A DNA stretch of 64,000 nt from Grifola frondosa (taxonomy: Eukaryota; Basidiomycota; Agaricomycetes; Polyporales; Grifolaceae), in NCBI GenBank assembly GCA_001683735.1, contig LUGG01000005.1:1798001-1862000 (forward strand), in the 5' to 3' direction. How positions within the stretch are numbered: position 1 is the first letter of the stretch; each line of letters starts with the position of its first letter. This document shows positions 19,496 through 29,603 of the stretch, piece after piece. The translations under genes and the position numbers were made by a program. The notes beneath the pieces are model-generated. The model was not told the DNA's origin. It saw only the letters and a list, made by a program, of their open reading frames with translations, and made no database searches.

Positions 19496-22400
19496 ATGAC
19501 TAAGCTGTCTGTAAACGATCCGCAATATGGGATTTTTTTCTTGAAGGCATCCAATATAAACCCATTGGTTACAAGATGCTTGCCTCTTCCCCATATTAAT
19601 CAGGCAGCACCCTTTGGAAGACCAGCTCAGCCAGCAGGACCACCAAGATTTGAAAGACCAGATCCTAATCGGTTCTCACCTGGAAGATTCCCACCACCAT
19701 CAGGACTAGGATGTTATGGATGTGGAGAGCAAGGACATATCATGGGAAATTGCCCAAAGATCCAGGATTTGATGTCCAAAGGACATCTCCTTAAGGATTA
19801 CCGAGGACGATTTACTGATAAAAATGGAAACATTATTCAGCGAAATGGAGCAGAGAACTGGGTGCAAGCCATCAAGGATGCTGTGCCTCAGGTTCATTTT
19901 GTAACCTATGGGAAGGCTCTTGTAGAGTCAGAAGATGAATCAGATGCAGAGGTTATGGTTTTACCAGCTGAGAAGACTTCAAAGGAAGCTCGGACCTATC
20001 GAAAGCAGCCATATGAAAGTACTAGACCATCTCTTCCCAGTAAAGGAAAAGAGAAAGAGACTCCACCACATACTACTGCTTATAAGCCACAGCCATCAGC
20101 ATCAAGTTCATATCCCCATTTCAAGGAACGTCCTTTCGAAGTCCAGCAAAGATCATTCAATCCTGATAATGATGCGGAAATGGTTGATGACCCAGCAATG
20201 GCTCGCATGCTTCGAAATCAGCCAGATAAGACTGTAGAAAAGAACCGAGGACCAAACAAGACATCAGCAATTAGCCAGGAAGTGGACGCATCAAATATTA
20301 TGAATAGGATTCTGAATATTCCTTTCACAATATCAGTTGGAGAACTATTTGGAGTATCCAAGGAGGTGTCACAGCAATTGCAGAATGCCTTGAAGGTCAA
20401 GAAGATAGAACCAGGGACAGGACCAGCAGCACACTTGGTATCTGGATTTACAGCAGATTTAATCTCAGGAATAAATGAGACCCGATCACCTCTTATCCGG
20501 TTGACCATGGACTGCAATGAGAAGCCAGTGAACTTTATCATTGACACAGGATCCCAGTTGAATATAATCAGTGAAAGGATCTGGAAGTCTATTGTGCAAA
20601 GGCCCATGGACAAGTCCCGTGCTATTAGCATAAATGATGCAAATGGTGGCACAGGAGACTTACTAGGTCTTGTTAGTGATGTACCTCTGAAATTTGGACA
20701 CATAAACACTAGGTTTAATGCATATGTGGCACCTAACCCTCCATTCGAAGGATTATTAGGTAGGCCATGGCAACGAGCCTTTGGTGTAGGGATACGTGAG
20801 AGGGATGAAGGAACTTTCCTTACCTTCAGAGGGCCTCCAGGACATCCTGATTCTGAAGTCTTTGTGTCATCACATGAAGACATAGGAAGTGCAGCCTCAT
20901 TTGCAACTATTGTTGAGGAGAAAGCTCCAAAGCAACCCGAGACATTGTCCAGGATTGAGTCAGTAGCTGATAATGATGATAGTGACAAGAGCTCTGAGAA
21001 GAGTGTCAAGAGTGAAGAAGAGTACAGTTCAGATATAGAGGACTATACAGAGACAGATTCAGATGAAGAAAGTACAGATGCAGATGAAGAATCAGATAAG
21101 GAGAGTCTAGCCTCAGAATTCAGGAAGATTACAATAGGGAAGAAAGCCAATGGGCAGCTGAATCATATGTATCGCCGGCAAAGCCGAGAGATGGCCATGT
21201 ATCAGTCTCTGTTAACCACCCAGATGGAGGACTTTAGAACAGACAAGACAAGAAAGATTGGAGCAAGTACCTTGATGGCAGACAATGGTGTAGAATTCAT
21301 AAAGGATGAAATGGCAGATTATGGGGCTCAGACCTTTCTTATTCGGGATGCGCAATTCTTCTTCCGAGATGTTCATTGCAATGGACATGCCATTGTGCAA
21401 TTATACCCGCACTCTAGAAAGAACATGGGGAAACTTGGTCGTTTACTTGGACGACCTGTTGATACTCATCTAATGATGTTAACTGCTGAAGGACTGAAAC
21501 CTGACGTAGTTCCCCAAGTAGCTCAAGTCGGACCTACCTGTTATGATGGATTGACAATTGGACCATGGTCTCACCTTGATCCTATGATTGTACTTCACAT
21601 GTATGCAGGACACACAGTTATTCCATTTGTAGTTGATACGGGATCACAAATCGACTGTGTAAATGCAAATGTATGGAAGTCAGCAAGAGGAACAAGTCGT
21701 GAAATAGGAAAAGGAGTTATCATTAGGGACATATCAGGAAATCCCCTTACCTGTATTGGAGCTTGGGATGTAACCCTGACCATAGGCCATGTTGATACTC
21801 AAGCAACCTTGTATATCATAGAAGGTTTAGCTGTACCAGGACTCCTTGGCCGACCATGGCAATGGAAGAATGAATTCAGCCTAAGTCACAAACCTGAAGG
21901 AGTGTTTGTAGGACTCCGAGACTATCATGGAATCAACACTTATGAGATATTGATTACAAGCCCAGGAATTCAGAGAGCTGTACTTGATCGGACTTTACGA
22001 CTTTGTGCATTATTATCAGCAGAACAAAAAATAGAAAAATCAAATACCACAGAAGCCCAAAGGTTGGAACGGCAGTTATCAGATCTACTGAAACGAGATT
22101 CAGAAGAGATACCTGTTTATCGATGGGAAGCCACAGATGGTGCACAATTAGTAGGACCAACAGATCTCAATGACCCTGGATGCTGGGACGATGACTCTAA
22201 TGATCCAGCAGAATCTGAAGATTTGAAGGAGTACACTGAATATGATAGATGGGTTGAAATGGAGAATCAACGATTATATCACAACATGCGAACAACCTAC
22301 CAATTTCAAGTAGGACAAGCAGTAGATGATGTTGCTTTTCCAATAACCAACATTTCAGTGAAGAATGCTCGGACAATTCAGGAAGAGCCTAACTCTAACT

Positions 22401-22729
22401 TACCAAGTGTTAAAGAGCAGCAATATTTATTACAAGATGTCAAAATGACTGTTAATGGAAAACGACGTGAAGGTCATGCAGTTCTTCATATGGTATTCAC
22501 CCAAGAAAACTTGCGAAAGTCTCAGAAAGATACTGTAGAAGCCAATACATCAGAAATCATTGTGGAAGACCCTAAACCAGATCAAAACAAGACACGGGAT
22601 CAGGGTTCGCAAACTAATGATCAAGAATGTACCAATGATATTGATCCAATAGTATGCTCAGAAGAAGACCTATACGTCAAATGGAAACAGGAGCTAGGAA
22701 CTAATGATTGGGATTTGGACAACCTTTAA
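19496..22729 (+). CDS. E2 Gag-protease polyprotein with two retropepsin-like domains
   Basis: 1077 codons continuing Gag. Order: CCHC knuckle CYGCGEQGHIMGNC (~19712-19753); a KDYRGRFTDKNG segment; an acidic, Ser/Pro-rich linker; protease-like domain 1 with IIDTGSQLN (DTG 20543-20551) and GLLGRPWQ (~20752-20772); a Ser/Asp/Glu-rich linker; an FLIRDAQFF...GHAIV module (~21331-21400); protease-like domain 2 with VVDTGSQID (DTG 21635-21643) and GLLGRPWQ (~21841); and a second LLQDV...GHAV module (~22429-22490). Retropepsins normally work as dimers of one domain, so two domains in one chain could form an intramolecular pair. E3 shares the plan. The ORF ends cleanly before the cargo block. Confidence 0.8.
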   Translation: MTKLSVNDPQYGIFFLKASNINPLVTRCLPLPHINQAAPFGRPAQPAGPPRFERPDPNRFSPGRFPPPSGLGCYGCGEQGHIMGNCPKIQDLMSKGHLLKDYRGRFTDKNGNIIQRNGAENWVQAIKDAVPQVHFVTYGKALVESEDESDAEVMVLPAEKTSKEARTYRKQPYESTRPSLPSKGKEKETPPHTTAYKPQPSASSSYPHFKERPFEVQQRSFNPDNDAEMVDDPAMARMLRNQPDKTVEKNRGPNKTSAISQEVDASNIMNRILNIPFTISVGELFGVSKEVSQQLQNALKVKKIEPGTGPAAHLVSGFTADLISGINETRSPLIRLTMDCNEKPVNFIIDTGSQLNIISERIWKSIVQRPMDKSRAISINDANGGTGDLLGLVSDVPLKFGHINTRFNAYVAPNPPFEGLLGRPWQRAFGVGIRERDEGTFLTFRGPPGHPDSEVFVSSHEDIGSAASFATIVEEKAPKQPETLSRIESVADNDDSDKSSEKSVKSEEEYSSDIEDYTETDSDEESTDADEESDKESLASEFRKITIGKKANGQLNHMYRRQSREMAMYQSLLTTQMEDFRTDKTRKIGASTLMADNGVEFIKDEMADYGAQTFLIRDAQFFFRDVHCNGHAIVQLYPHSRKNMGKLGRLLGRPVDTHLMMLTAEGLKPDVVPQVAQVGPTCYDGLTIGPWSHLDPMIVLHMYAGHTVIPFVVDTGSQIDCVNANVWKSARGTSREIGKGVIIRDISGNPLTCIGAWDVTLTIGHVDTQATLYIIEGLAVPGLLGRPWQWKNEFSLSHKPEGVFVGLRDYHGINTYEILITSPGIQRAVLDRTLRLCALLSAEQKIEKSNTTEAQRLERQLSDLLKRDSEEIPVYRWEATDGAQLVGPTDLNDPGCWDDDSNDPAESEDLKEYTEYDRWVEMENQRLYHNMRTTYQFQVGQAVDDVAFPITNISVKNARTIQEEPNSNLPSVKEQQYLLQDVKMTVNGKRREGHAVLHMVFTQENLRKSQKDTVEANTSEIIVEDPKPDQNKTRDQGSQTNDQECTNDIDPIVCSEEDLYVKWKQELGTNDWDLDNL

Positions 22730-23033
22730 AGGAGGAGTACCCAAGTCACCTGTGAAGAGAATGTAGGAATAGTCAGGATATCAGATCAAGATAAAGAAAG
22801 AAAACCCAGAAATAATTTGAAACAGGTTACCAGAAAGAGAATGCAAGCATTGATCAGACCGGATTCATATTGGATTGTGAAAAGTTACAAAAACAAGAAA
22901 TAGCAGATATTTATAGATCCAGGATTTGTATACGAACTATTCTAGGTGCTAGCAGGGAACACACTCATCATCCTAGAATATCGAGGAATCAAGTTAGATA
23001 ACTATAAAAAAAAAGAAGGCGAGAATAACTCAC
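22730..23033. other. Start of E2 cargo, no clear gene
   Basis: AT-rich sequence following the polyprotein stop. It would contain the 3' end of the antisense gene whose splice signals begin at 23028. No plus-strand ORF is credible. Confidence 0.4.
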
Positions 23034-23653
23034 GGCAGTTGAACTGGGGGAGTGTCCGTATTCCACACTTGATGGTCACCACACCCACTCCCTGACCAAT
23101 GATATGTTAGAAAAGAAGATGTTCAGAAAATAATTTAAAGAAGACTTACGTCGATAGTTTCAAAGCAACGATTTTTCCGGTCGAACGGTCCGTCTTCAAA
23201 GAAGTTAACAGACGAGTTGATCTGAAATGTAGATTAACATTAGCCATCGATCAAGATCGAAAATGATCGAAAGGAACTTACTTCGTAAGGCGGCATATGG
23301 ATGTAGAGGTTCAAGAAGGGATGAACCAAAAGGAAATCCCACTGCCATTATATAGGCCAAGCCTTGACAGCACTTACCTCATAGAATTTGATGGATGCAG
23401 CAATGCTAACCGAGTCGTTAAGGTGGTAAACAAAGTTAATATTACCAGATCAGATTAGGAAATCAGGAACCAAGTAACAGGACAAGGAATTGGGTTTGAT
23501 GTATATACCAGGGGCGCAACAGAATATTGATGATAGTACCCGATAGGGCAAGAATGTTTGCAGAACATACTTAGGACTACTCCGTGAATTTCGGACTCGG
23601 AAATGCAGGTTGCAGCATAAGCCATGAGAGCTATGGGCAATGCATACAGTCAA
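23034..23653 (-). CDS. Antisense spliced gene in E2 cargo, 3' exons
   Basis: Unknown protein on the strand opposite to gag and pol. Exons read by splice signals on the minus strand: 23378-~23450 (NINFVYHLNDSVSIAASIKFYE, donor GTAAGT), 23282-23341 (WDFLLVHPFLNLYIHMPPYE), 23150-23221 (INSSVNFFEDG... to FETID) and 23034-23091 (VVTIKCGIRTLPQF...). Introns are 36-58 nt. The last two exons match, in order, intron position and approximate length, exons 57983-58057 and 57872-57927 of E3. A stop near 23450 separates the first listed exon from more open sequence upstream, so one error or break is likely there. No domain recognised. Confidence 0.5.
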
Positions 23654-24628
23654 TTCAGGTAGTCAGTATTGTGTCTGAACTCTTGAGAACCCAGTGGTAA
23701 ACCAGGAAAGCGTCGAGGTCAATGTATATTCAAATTAAAATGGCACCCATTCACAGGAAAGAAAATTAGGAAATTAACTGGTAATGAAGATATTAACTTG
23801 GTCCACAAGACTTGTTAGCAAGGCTCAGAAAAGTAATTTCAGTTTACTTACCATGTATCGACTTGAGGTCAAATCAAGCTCACATTGTGCTGAACCATCC
23901 AGTAGTGATTAGAAGCTTAAATAATTGGCAGTTGGAAGAAAACCCAAAGTTATTAACGAACAGGATCCAATTGTAAAGCCACGAAATCTTACTTGATTGT
24001 CTTTGTTTTTGAATACAAATGTATGTATTCAAACAAAAAAGCAATCAGGCAAAGAGTCATGAATCAAGTCACGATTGAGAGTTTGTCGGAGTGCACTGTC
24101 AGCTCAGCTGATAAGGCCGCGAACTTCTTAGAATAGTATTTAGGAACAGATACCCAACAGGAAAATCTTGGTCATATTGGACACCGGATTGTATTATGAT
24201 GTTAACCAGGATGCAAGATATAGACACAGGAAAGATCAATTACGTATAACAGGATGAACATTACTGGACTAGATTCGAGCCAGAATCATGTATAGTTCAG
24301 CATACACCATGAGAGCGTGGCAAGCATGAGCCAAATCACAAGTCAGAATGTAAAACGAGAAACAGGAAACTCAGGGACAGGCAAGCTAGGGCATCGAGGT
24401 CAATGCACATCAAATAAAATACAATCACAAAGGCAATAGACCCAGATGGAAATTTGGGATAAGCACGAAGATCATAGATTCATTTGGCTACATCATGCAC
24501 GACCGAATTGTCGATGACGTGCAAGTTTAAACGGAAGTTTAAAAACTGCAAGCAAGCAAGATACAATTTGAATCAAGAATTGCGGATACATGTGCGGATA
24601 AGAAAACCGTAGCTACAGTAATAACGAG

Positions 24629-24640
24629 ACTGTGGGGCGG
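24629..24640 (+). other. Internal copy of the polypurine-tract motif in E2
   Basis: ACTGTGGGGCGG is identical to the core of the 3' polypurine tract at 33514-33525 but lies mid-element, where AT-rich cargo turns GC-rich. E3 has the same word at an equivalent place (59265-59276). It is either a central polypurine tract or a relic of an older element end. Confidence 0.5.
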
Positions 24641-26940
24641 TTCGAGATTGGGTCAAGAGACCATACAGCAAGATAAAGATTAATAATAAATTAGTATAAT
24701 ATGGAAAGTCTGACGGAGACGGAAGTTAGTAACGATAGAAGACAGTTATAACGAGAGAACGTACTAAAGACGGGGATGGCCGAACGCGACCGGGTCGCAA
24801 CGAACGCGTTGAGGATGGCATCGATGGACGCAGACGAAGAGGTTGGCCTGTGAGGATAGCTGTTAGCAGACAGGCCGGACGAGAGACGAGTACCGTACAT
24901 ACCTAAGAACGGATCCGGCAGTCATGATTAGACTGCGGGGCGACGCATGGTCCCCGACGATCCACGGCGAGGAGCCGCGGATACGAGCGAGGGCTCGGAA
25001 CGCGACGATGTGCCCAGTTGCATGGCCATTGGGCCAGAGAGAAGAGCATGCGGCGTGCGCGCGTAACAGCGCACGAGGCCCGCAGCGCGTGCTAAATGAG
25101 AGCGTACAGGACGAGATAATAAGAACATATGTATGTGGGAGGTAATAAGAGACGGACATACTGATAGATGTAGAGCTCAACGAGTGTACCATGCCCGAAC
25201 CGGCCGGTAGGGTAATGCACGACGCTGAGAGGTCAGACGTCAGCATAGCCCGTACAGAGTGTAGAAGAAGGAAGAAACTCACCGAAAAGAGATTGAGTGC
25301 GACGTGCCCAACGGCTCCGAACGCGAAGCATGCAGTGCGGCGGACGCGCGCGCACCAGCACAACCGAACGTTCGAGCAGTCCGCGGTGTGGCCAGCACAC
25401 GAGAGAGTCGAGTATGGAATGCCCGAGCAGCGTGAACGTTCACGCACTCGGAGGATATCCCGGCCTAATGAGATAAGAAAGTCAGCGGCAAGCATAGAAT
25501 GATGAAGAGTACTTAGGAGAGTATTACGCTCACCGGGTACGGGGACGTACAAACCGTACAATGGGAGGAGAGACGTTGAGGAGTGCGCCCGCATAGTTGC
25601 GCGGTGCGCCGTCGCAGAGAAACCGTTTGAGCGCAGCGCAACCTGGTCAATAAGGATCAGCGACGAATGAACGGTTAACGGGAACGGCATACCGATGACT
25701 GGCCCGTTAGCTACCTGACGTCGAGGCTAGTGCGCTGAGAGGAACAGAATGTCAGCCAGTAAGAGAGAAATGGGATCGAAGGACGCGCCTACAAAGAATC
25801 GAGCTCATTGAGTATGGGAATTTGAAGACCGTACAGCGGAAGGAGCGGTCGAGAAGGTGCGCGCCTGCACAGCTGAGCAATGAGCCGGTGCGAGAGTTCG
25901 AAAAAGCGCACCATGCCCTGGTAAAGAAAGGCCAGCAGCATGCAAAGAAACCAAAGAATTAATGTCGGACTCACCAGAACAGCGAGGAACGCGGACGCTG
26001 CCCAGTGTCGGGGCCGCGCGGCGCGAACGTTGAGCGTACCCCCCGGCATGGTAGGTCCGCTGGATCAAGAGCCAGAGATGGAAATATGGAAGGAAAATGG
26101 AAGGGAACTTGATAAAAACCCGAGCCCGCCTGAATGGGTTTAGCGGAGAATCAGCGCGTTTTTATAGGCCGCAGATAAGGTACACGTGAGGACTTACCAA
26201 GCAGAAGACGAGTCAAGACGAGTCAGAAAGACTCACGAAGAGTCAGAAACCCAAAAATTTGGGGACATGGCCAAGCTTTCTGCTTGGTCAGCCAAAGAGA
26301 CACTTTGGGGAGAAGAGACTTGAGCCAGAGAGATTGGAAACAATGTATAGGACTCACGGAAGTAGCCCACGCAGCGCTGCGCGGTGAAGAACGCGGCATC
26401 CGGTGCACATAGTGCTACTGAGCGTAGTGTGTGGAGCTGGAAGATTGGACACAATCGAGCCACAAGAGGGGGAGCCTAGATAGAAGATAAGCTGTCAGAT
26501 AAGGAGAATAGGGATAGAGCCGCGGCACCAAAGAACGGCCGAGAATTGGTCAGATGAGGTGTGGGGTGAGACGGATGAGTCCAGCAGGAAGAAGGATCTG
26601 CAAAAAGGATAGGAAGTCAGACCACTTTCTCCCCAACAAATCTCAGCGCGTGACTCACCGCTGCCAAGGGATGAGTAAGCGCGACCATAGGAGTAAACCG
26701 AGGCCAGGAAATGAAAGTGTGGGGTAAACAAAGGAGGGCGACGAGGCCTCCGCGAGACGCTGAAGATCCGTAGGAATAGGAGTATCGGGAGATAGAGCAT
26801 CACGGAAGCATCACAAGATAAGGCGGCCCCGATGAGGCACACCGAGAACGCGATCGACCTGCGTAGAATAGACCGAGTAAGAAAGAATATACAGTACAAG
26901 TGTACCGCGTAAGGACTGCTAAAGATCAGTGATAGAAACG
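24641..26940 (-). other. GC-rich antisense cargo of E2
   Basis: Base composition changes abruptly to GC-rich. Minus-strand donor-like sites (complements ACCTAAG near 24899, TCACCGAAAAG near 25279, TCACCGGGTACG near 25530, TCACCAGAACAG near 25973, TTACCAAGC near 26179, TCACCGCTGCC near 26656) suggest more antisense exons. Two exon-like units, LLPLYGLYVPVP (~25540-25590) and LLPLYGLQIPI (~25810-25860), are duplicates of each other. I cannot assemble a full reading frame or name a product. Confidence 0.35.
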
Positions 26941-26986
26941 TTCGTTATGTGAGTATAATAAATCCGGAAAGACTAGAAGGAAAAGG

Positions 26987-26994
26987 TATAAATA
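26987..26994 (+). promoter_or_regulatory. TATA box of the plus-strand cargo gene
   Basis: TATAAATA lies 42 bp before the ATG at 27036 that opens the longest plus-strand cargo ORF. Confidence 0.5.
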
Positions 26995-27035
26995 CGAGGC
27001 AAAGGAGCGGACAAAATTTTGCACTCCCACTTACC

Positions 27036-28299
27036 ATGACGAGTCCCTTCCTGTTCCGAGCAAGCACGCCGCCGACGCCCCACCTACGATGGGACCGAAT
27101 CTATCAGTTCCACCAGCGGATGTACGGCTTACCTCTGCTGCACGCGACAAGCGACCCGGTCTTGACCGCGTCCGAACTGCACTACTGTCCGATGGGTATA
27201 GCCCCCTGGTCGAAGAACCCGCAGCGTCCGGATCCGACGGCCATGTTCCTCCTCAGGGACGCCTACATTCGGGACCCTAGCGGTGCGATCCATGGGGACG
27301 CCGTCATCATCTTCGATGGCACGGTTGACGAAGAACACCCGCGCAACCCAACGCCGAACGAAGAGAACATCCCGGACTACCCGCCTGACGATGCCGTTCC
27401 ATCGGGCCCGCTCGTAGGATCCGTGATGGTGGACCGCGCCGTTCAAGTCGATCTGCCGCGCGATGACTATACGCCGCCGTACGCCCTGCGCTCGCCGATA
27501 TACATACCGCGTTCGCCGTCCTGTACGCCTCCGACGACGACGGCCACTAGGTGTGCGTCCACGGTCAACGATCGGTACCGTTCGCTCGTCGAAGTCGCGG
27601 TGGCTGCCATAAAGATGCAGCGCACCAACGACGAGAAGGAGTTTGCCGAGTTGGATCTTGAGTATATGGAGACCGACCTGAGAGGAGACAGAGAGAGCGA
27701 GGAGATACCTGTGGAAGAGGAGGTGAGGTTGAACACATCGCAAGTTGACGGATGGTGTGTACTCACCGAATATCTGCGCGAGCAGCGTTCCATCGCAGGA
27801 CGCGCATCCGAGGCCAGCAGCTCCCTTACTGATATTGAAAGTGTCCCGACGACGGACGAAGCAGCTCGCCGTCCCGAGCGTGAGACGTCCCCGGATCCGC
27901 GCAAAAGGCTCCGTGTCCGCGAGGATCCCCGAATTATAGGGAGACGCGCCGTACGTACCCTTTGTTCGGCCAGAGACGCAGACTAAAGAAACGTATACAA
28001 TCAGCACTTGAAGAACAGAGCAAGAATCCGGTCGTCGGCATACCTTTGACCCGCGTAGCCGTCCTCGAAGAAGATGACCGTCGCACTCTTGAATCCGTCC
28101 TCAGCGTACCCGCGCCGAGTGGGAGATTGAGGACTGCCGGTTTGTGAGCGACGTTATCGCCGCCGTCACGCTCGCGCTCCATTCGATCGGCACAGGCGAA
28201 GGAGGCCGACCGAACATGACCGCTGGACGCGGAAGGAAGAGGTGCCCCGCTTGGAACGGCCGAGGGGTAGAAGATGAGCGCGAGGCGCAGCGAGTGTAG
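27036..28299 (+). CDS. Plus-strand cargo gene of E2, unknown product
   Basis: From ATG 27036 an open frame runs to 27986: MTSPFLFRASTPPTPHLRWD..., then a Pro-rich region with repeated acidic patches, an EKEFAELDLEYMETDL helix-like segment and a basic tail (RKRLRVREDPR). A GTACGT donor near the end could splice to further open sequence ending EWEIEDCRFVSDVIAAVTLALHSIG... at 28299. No catalytic domain is recognised. GC content is far above that of the flanking gag and pol, which suggests a separate origin. The minus strand is also open over part of it, but the TATA and start context favour plus. Confidence 0.45.
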
Positions 28300-29222
28300 G
28301 AACCCGATGTCCGTTTACTAACGAATGAATATCTGAAGAAAGCCAGAACATGTCAGTATGCAAATATGTAGTTACAGACTCACCTGTATGCCGGGGGGCG
28401 AAAATACGAGCTAAATTCTTAGACGAAAACTCTGGATTATGTGTGAGCAGTAAAATCAGGATTGAGATCAACGAGCAAGCGCAGAAACACGCCGACGAGA
28501 GTGCCAGCGCAGGCCGTTAAGCACCCGGATAGGGCCTGGGAAGGAACTAATATGGCCAGCGCGCGAGAATGTCGAAGCAGGGCAAAGGGGACATTGAGAA
28601 GTTAGATAGGGCCCGAGAGAGAATCATCCGGCGCGCGAAGGCAGGCCAGGAACGAGCGCGCGAAAAGAATCCAGCAGGAAAGAAGGGAAGACGAGACAAT
28701 AAGGAAACGAGCGCGAACCAGATGCCAACACAGCAACGCGTCGCGCGTTGAAGTCACATGTTGCACTTGGAGAACAGGCGCGCGGGCAGCTCGGAGAGAG
28801 AGACGCCCGTAAGCGCTCAAGAGAGACGCGCCGCGTTGAGCGCGCCGCACAGTCACAGCGGTGACTTCGGTGTCACCTCGGCGAGTGACTGGCGCTAGTC
28901 ACTTCCGCGCGCGCTAACCGCGCAATCAAGACTCAAGACAGTCAATACTGATTATCTAGAGTACCAGAGGTGGAAATTCTTGATATTAAGACCTTCCATA
29001 GGTCGAAATATCATGAGAGTTAATTGCTACAGAATTACAAGAGGTAATATCAAGTAATTGAAGCAAGAACAAGGTTAGAATCAGGAAGATTCAGACTTTC
29101 TCCTTGTTACAAACCATGCAAGAATTGTCAGGCCATTTTCTGGAGGACCTGGAACCCATCTAGTAGGACCTAGAACCTTGAGAGATGACTCAGAGAGAGC
29201 CTAGGCCCAGGATACTCCAAGC
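28300..29222. promoter_or_regulatory. Cargo-to-pol junction with GTGAC inverted repeats
   Basis: Two hairpins, GGTGAC/GTCACC (28859-28876) and AGTGACT/AGTCACT (28884-28903), sit at the point where GC content falls back to AT-rich. A short ACTTCCGCGC word follows and recurs at the matching position of E3 (~62248). This is a plausible divergent promoter between antisense cargo and pol. No supported gene lies here. Confidence 0.4.
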
Positions 29223-29229
29223 ATATAAG
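29223..29229 (+). promoter_or_regulatory. Internal TATA ahead of the pol block, E2
   Basis: ATATAAG 51 bp upstream of the ATG at 29280. E3 has TATATAAG at 62561-62568, 47 bp before its homologous ATG, so the internal promoter is conserved in both position and distance. Confidence 0.5.
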
Positions 29230-29279
29230 AAGGAGATTTGCAGGACAAGAACTGAAGAACACCCTCTGAAATTTCACGA

Positions 29280-29561
29280 ATGACACCCCAGTCTTTGGAG
29301 AAAAAGTTAGAGGATCCAGAATTCAGAAAGAAGTACATAGCAAGGTTACTGAAAGAAATGGAAAAGAAAGAAAAACAGAAAGCTTATAGAGAAAGAAAAC
29401 AGGCTTCCCAAGCACGTACCAGGAAACAGACTATGGAAGATATAGCTCGAAAATGTAGACATAATAAGCAAAAGGCAAATAAGGAAAAACAACGGAAAAC
29501 ATTCCAAACAGAAGTTGTCTCTACTACAGCCTTTTCAGTTCGATCCACATTCACTATCTAA
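29280..29561 (+). CDS. Small basic coiled-coil protein, E2
   Basis: 93 residues, Lys/Glu-rich, starting MTPQSLEKKLEDPEFRKK and predicted helical through EKKEKQKAYRERKQ. The homologous start in E3 (MTPTTLE..., then RMGQIEKRRERRRQLKK and RKEVMEDMMRNMR) is at 62615. It directly follows the internal TATA, so it may be the first product of a separate pol transcript. It could be an RNA-binding accessory protein, but that is only inferred from charge. Confidence 0.5.
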   Translation: MTPQSLEKKLEDPEFRKKYIARLLKEMEKKEKQKAYRERKQASQARTRKQTMEDIARKCRHNKQKANKEKQRKTFQTEVVSTTAFSVRSTFTI

Positions 29562-29603
29562 ATTCTATCAACTTGAATCAAGCTTATTACGAAAGGCACA
29601 ATC

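Noticed and set aside
24863..25690. 275-codon minus-strand frame in the E2 cargo as a single-exon gene
   Set aside because: Internal splice-like sites and low-complexity Ser/Arg composition suggest it is several exons plus intron read-through, not one protein.
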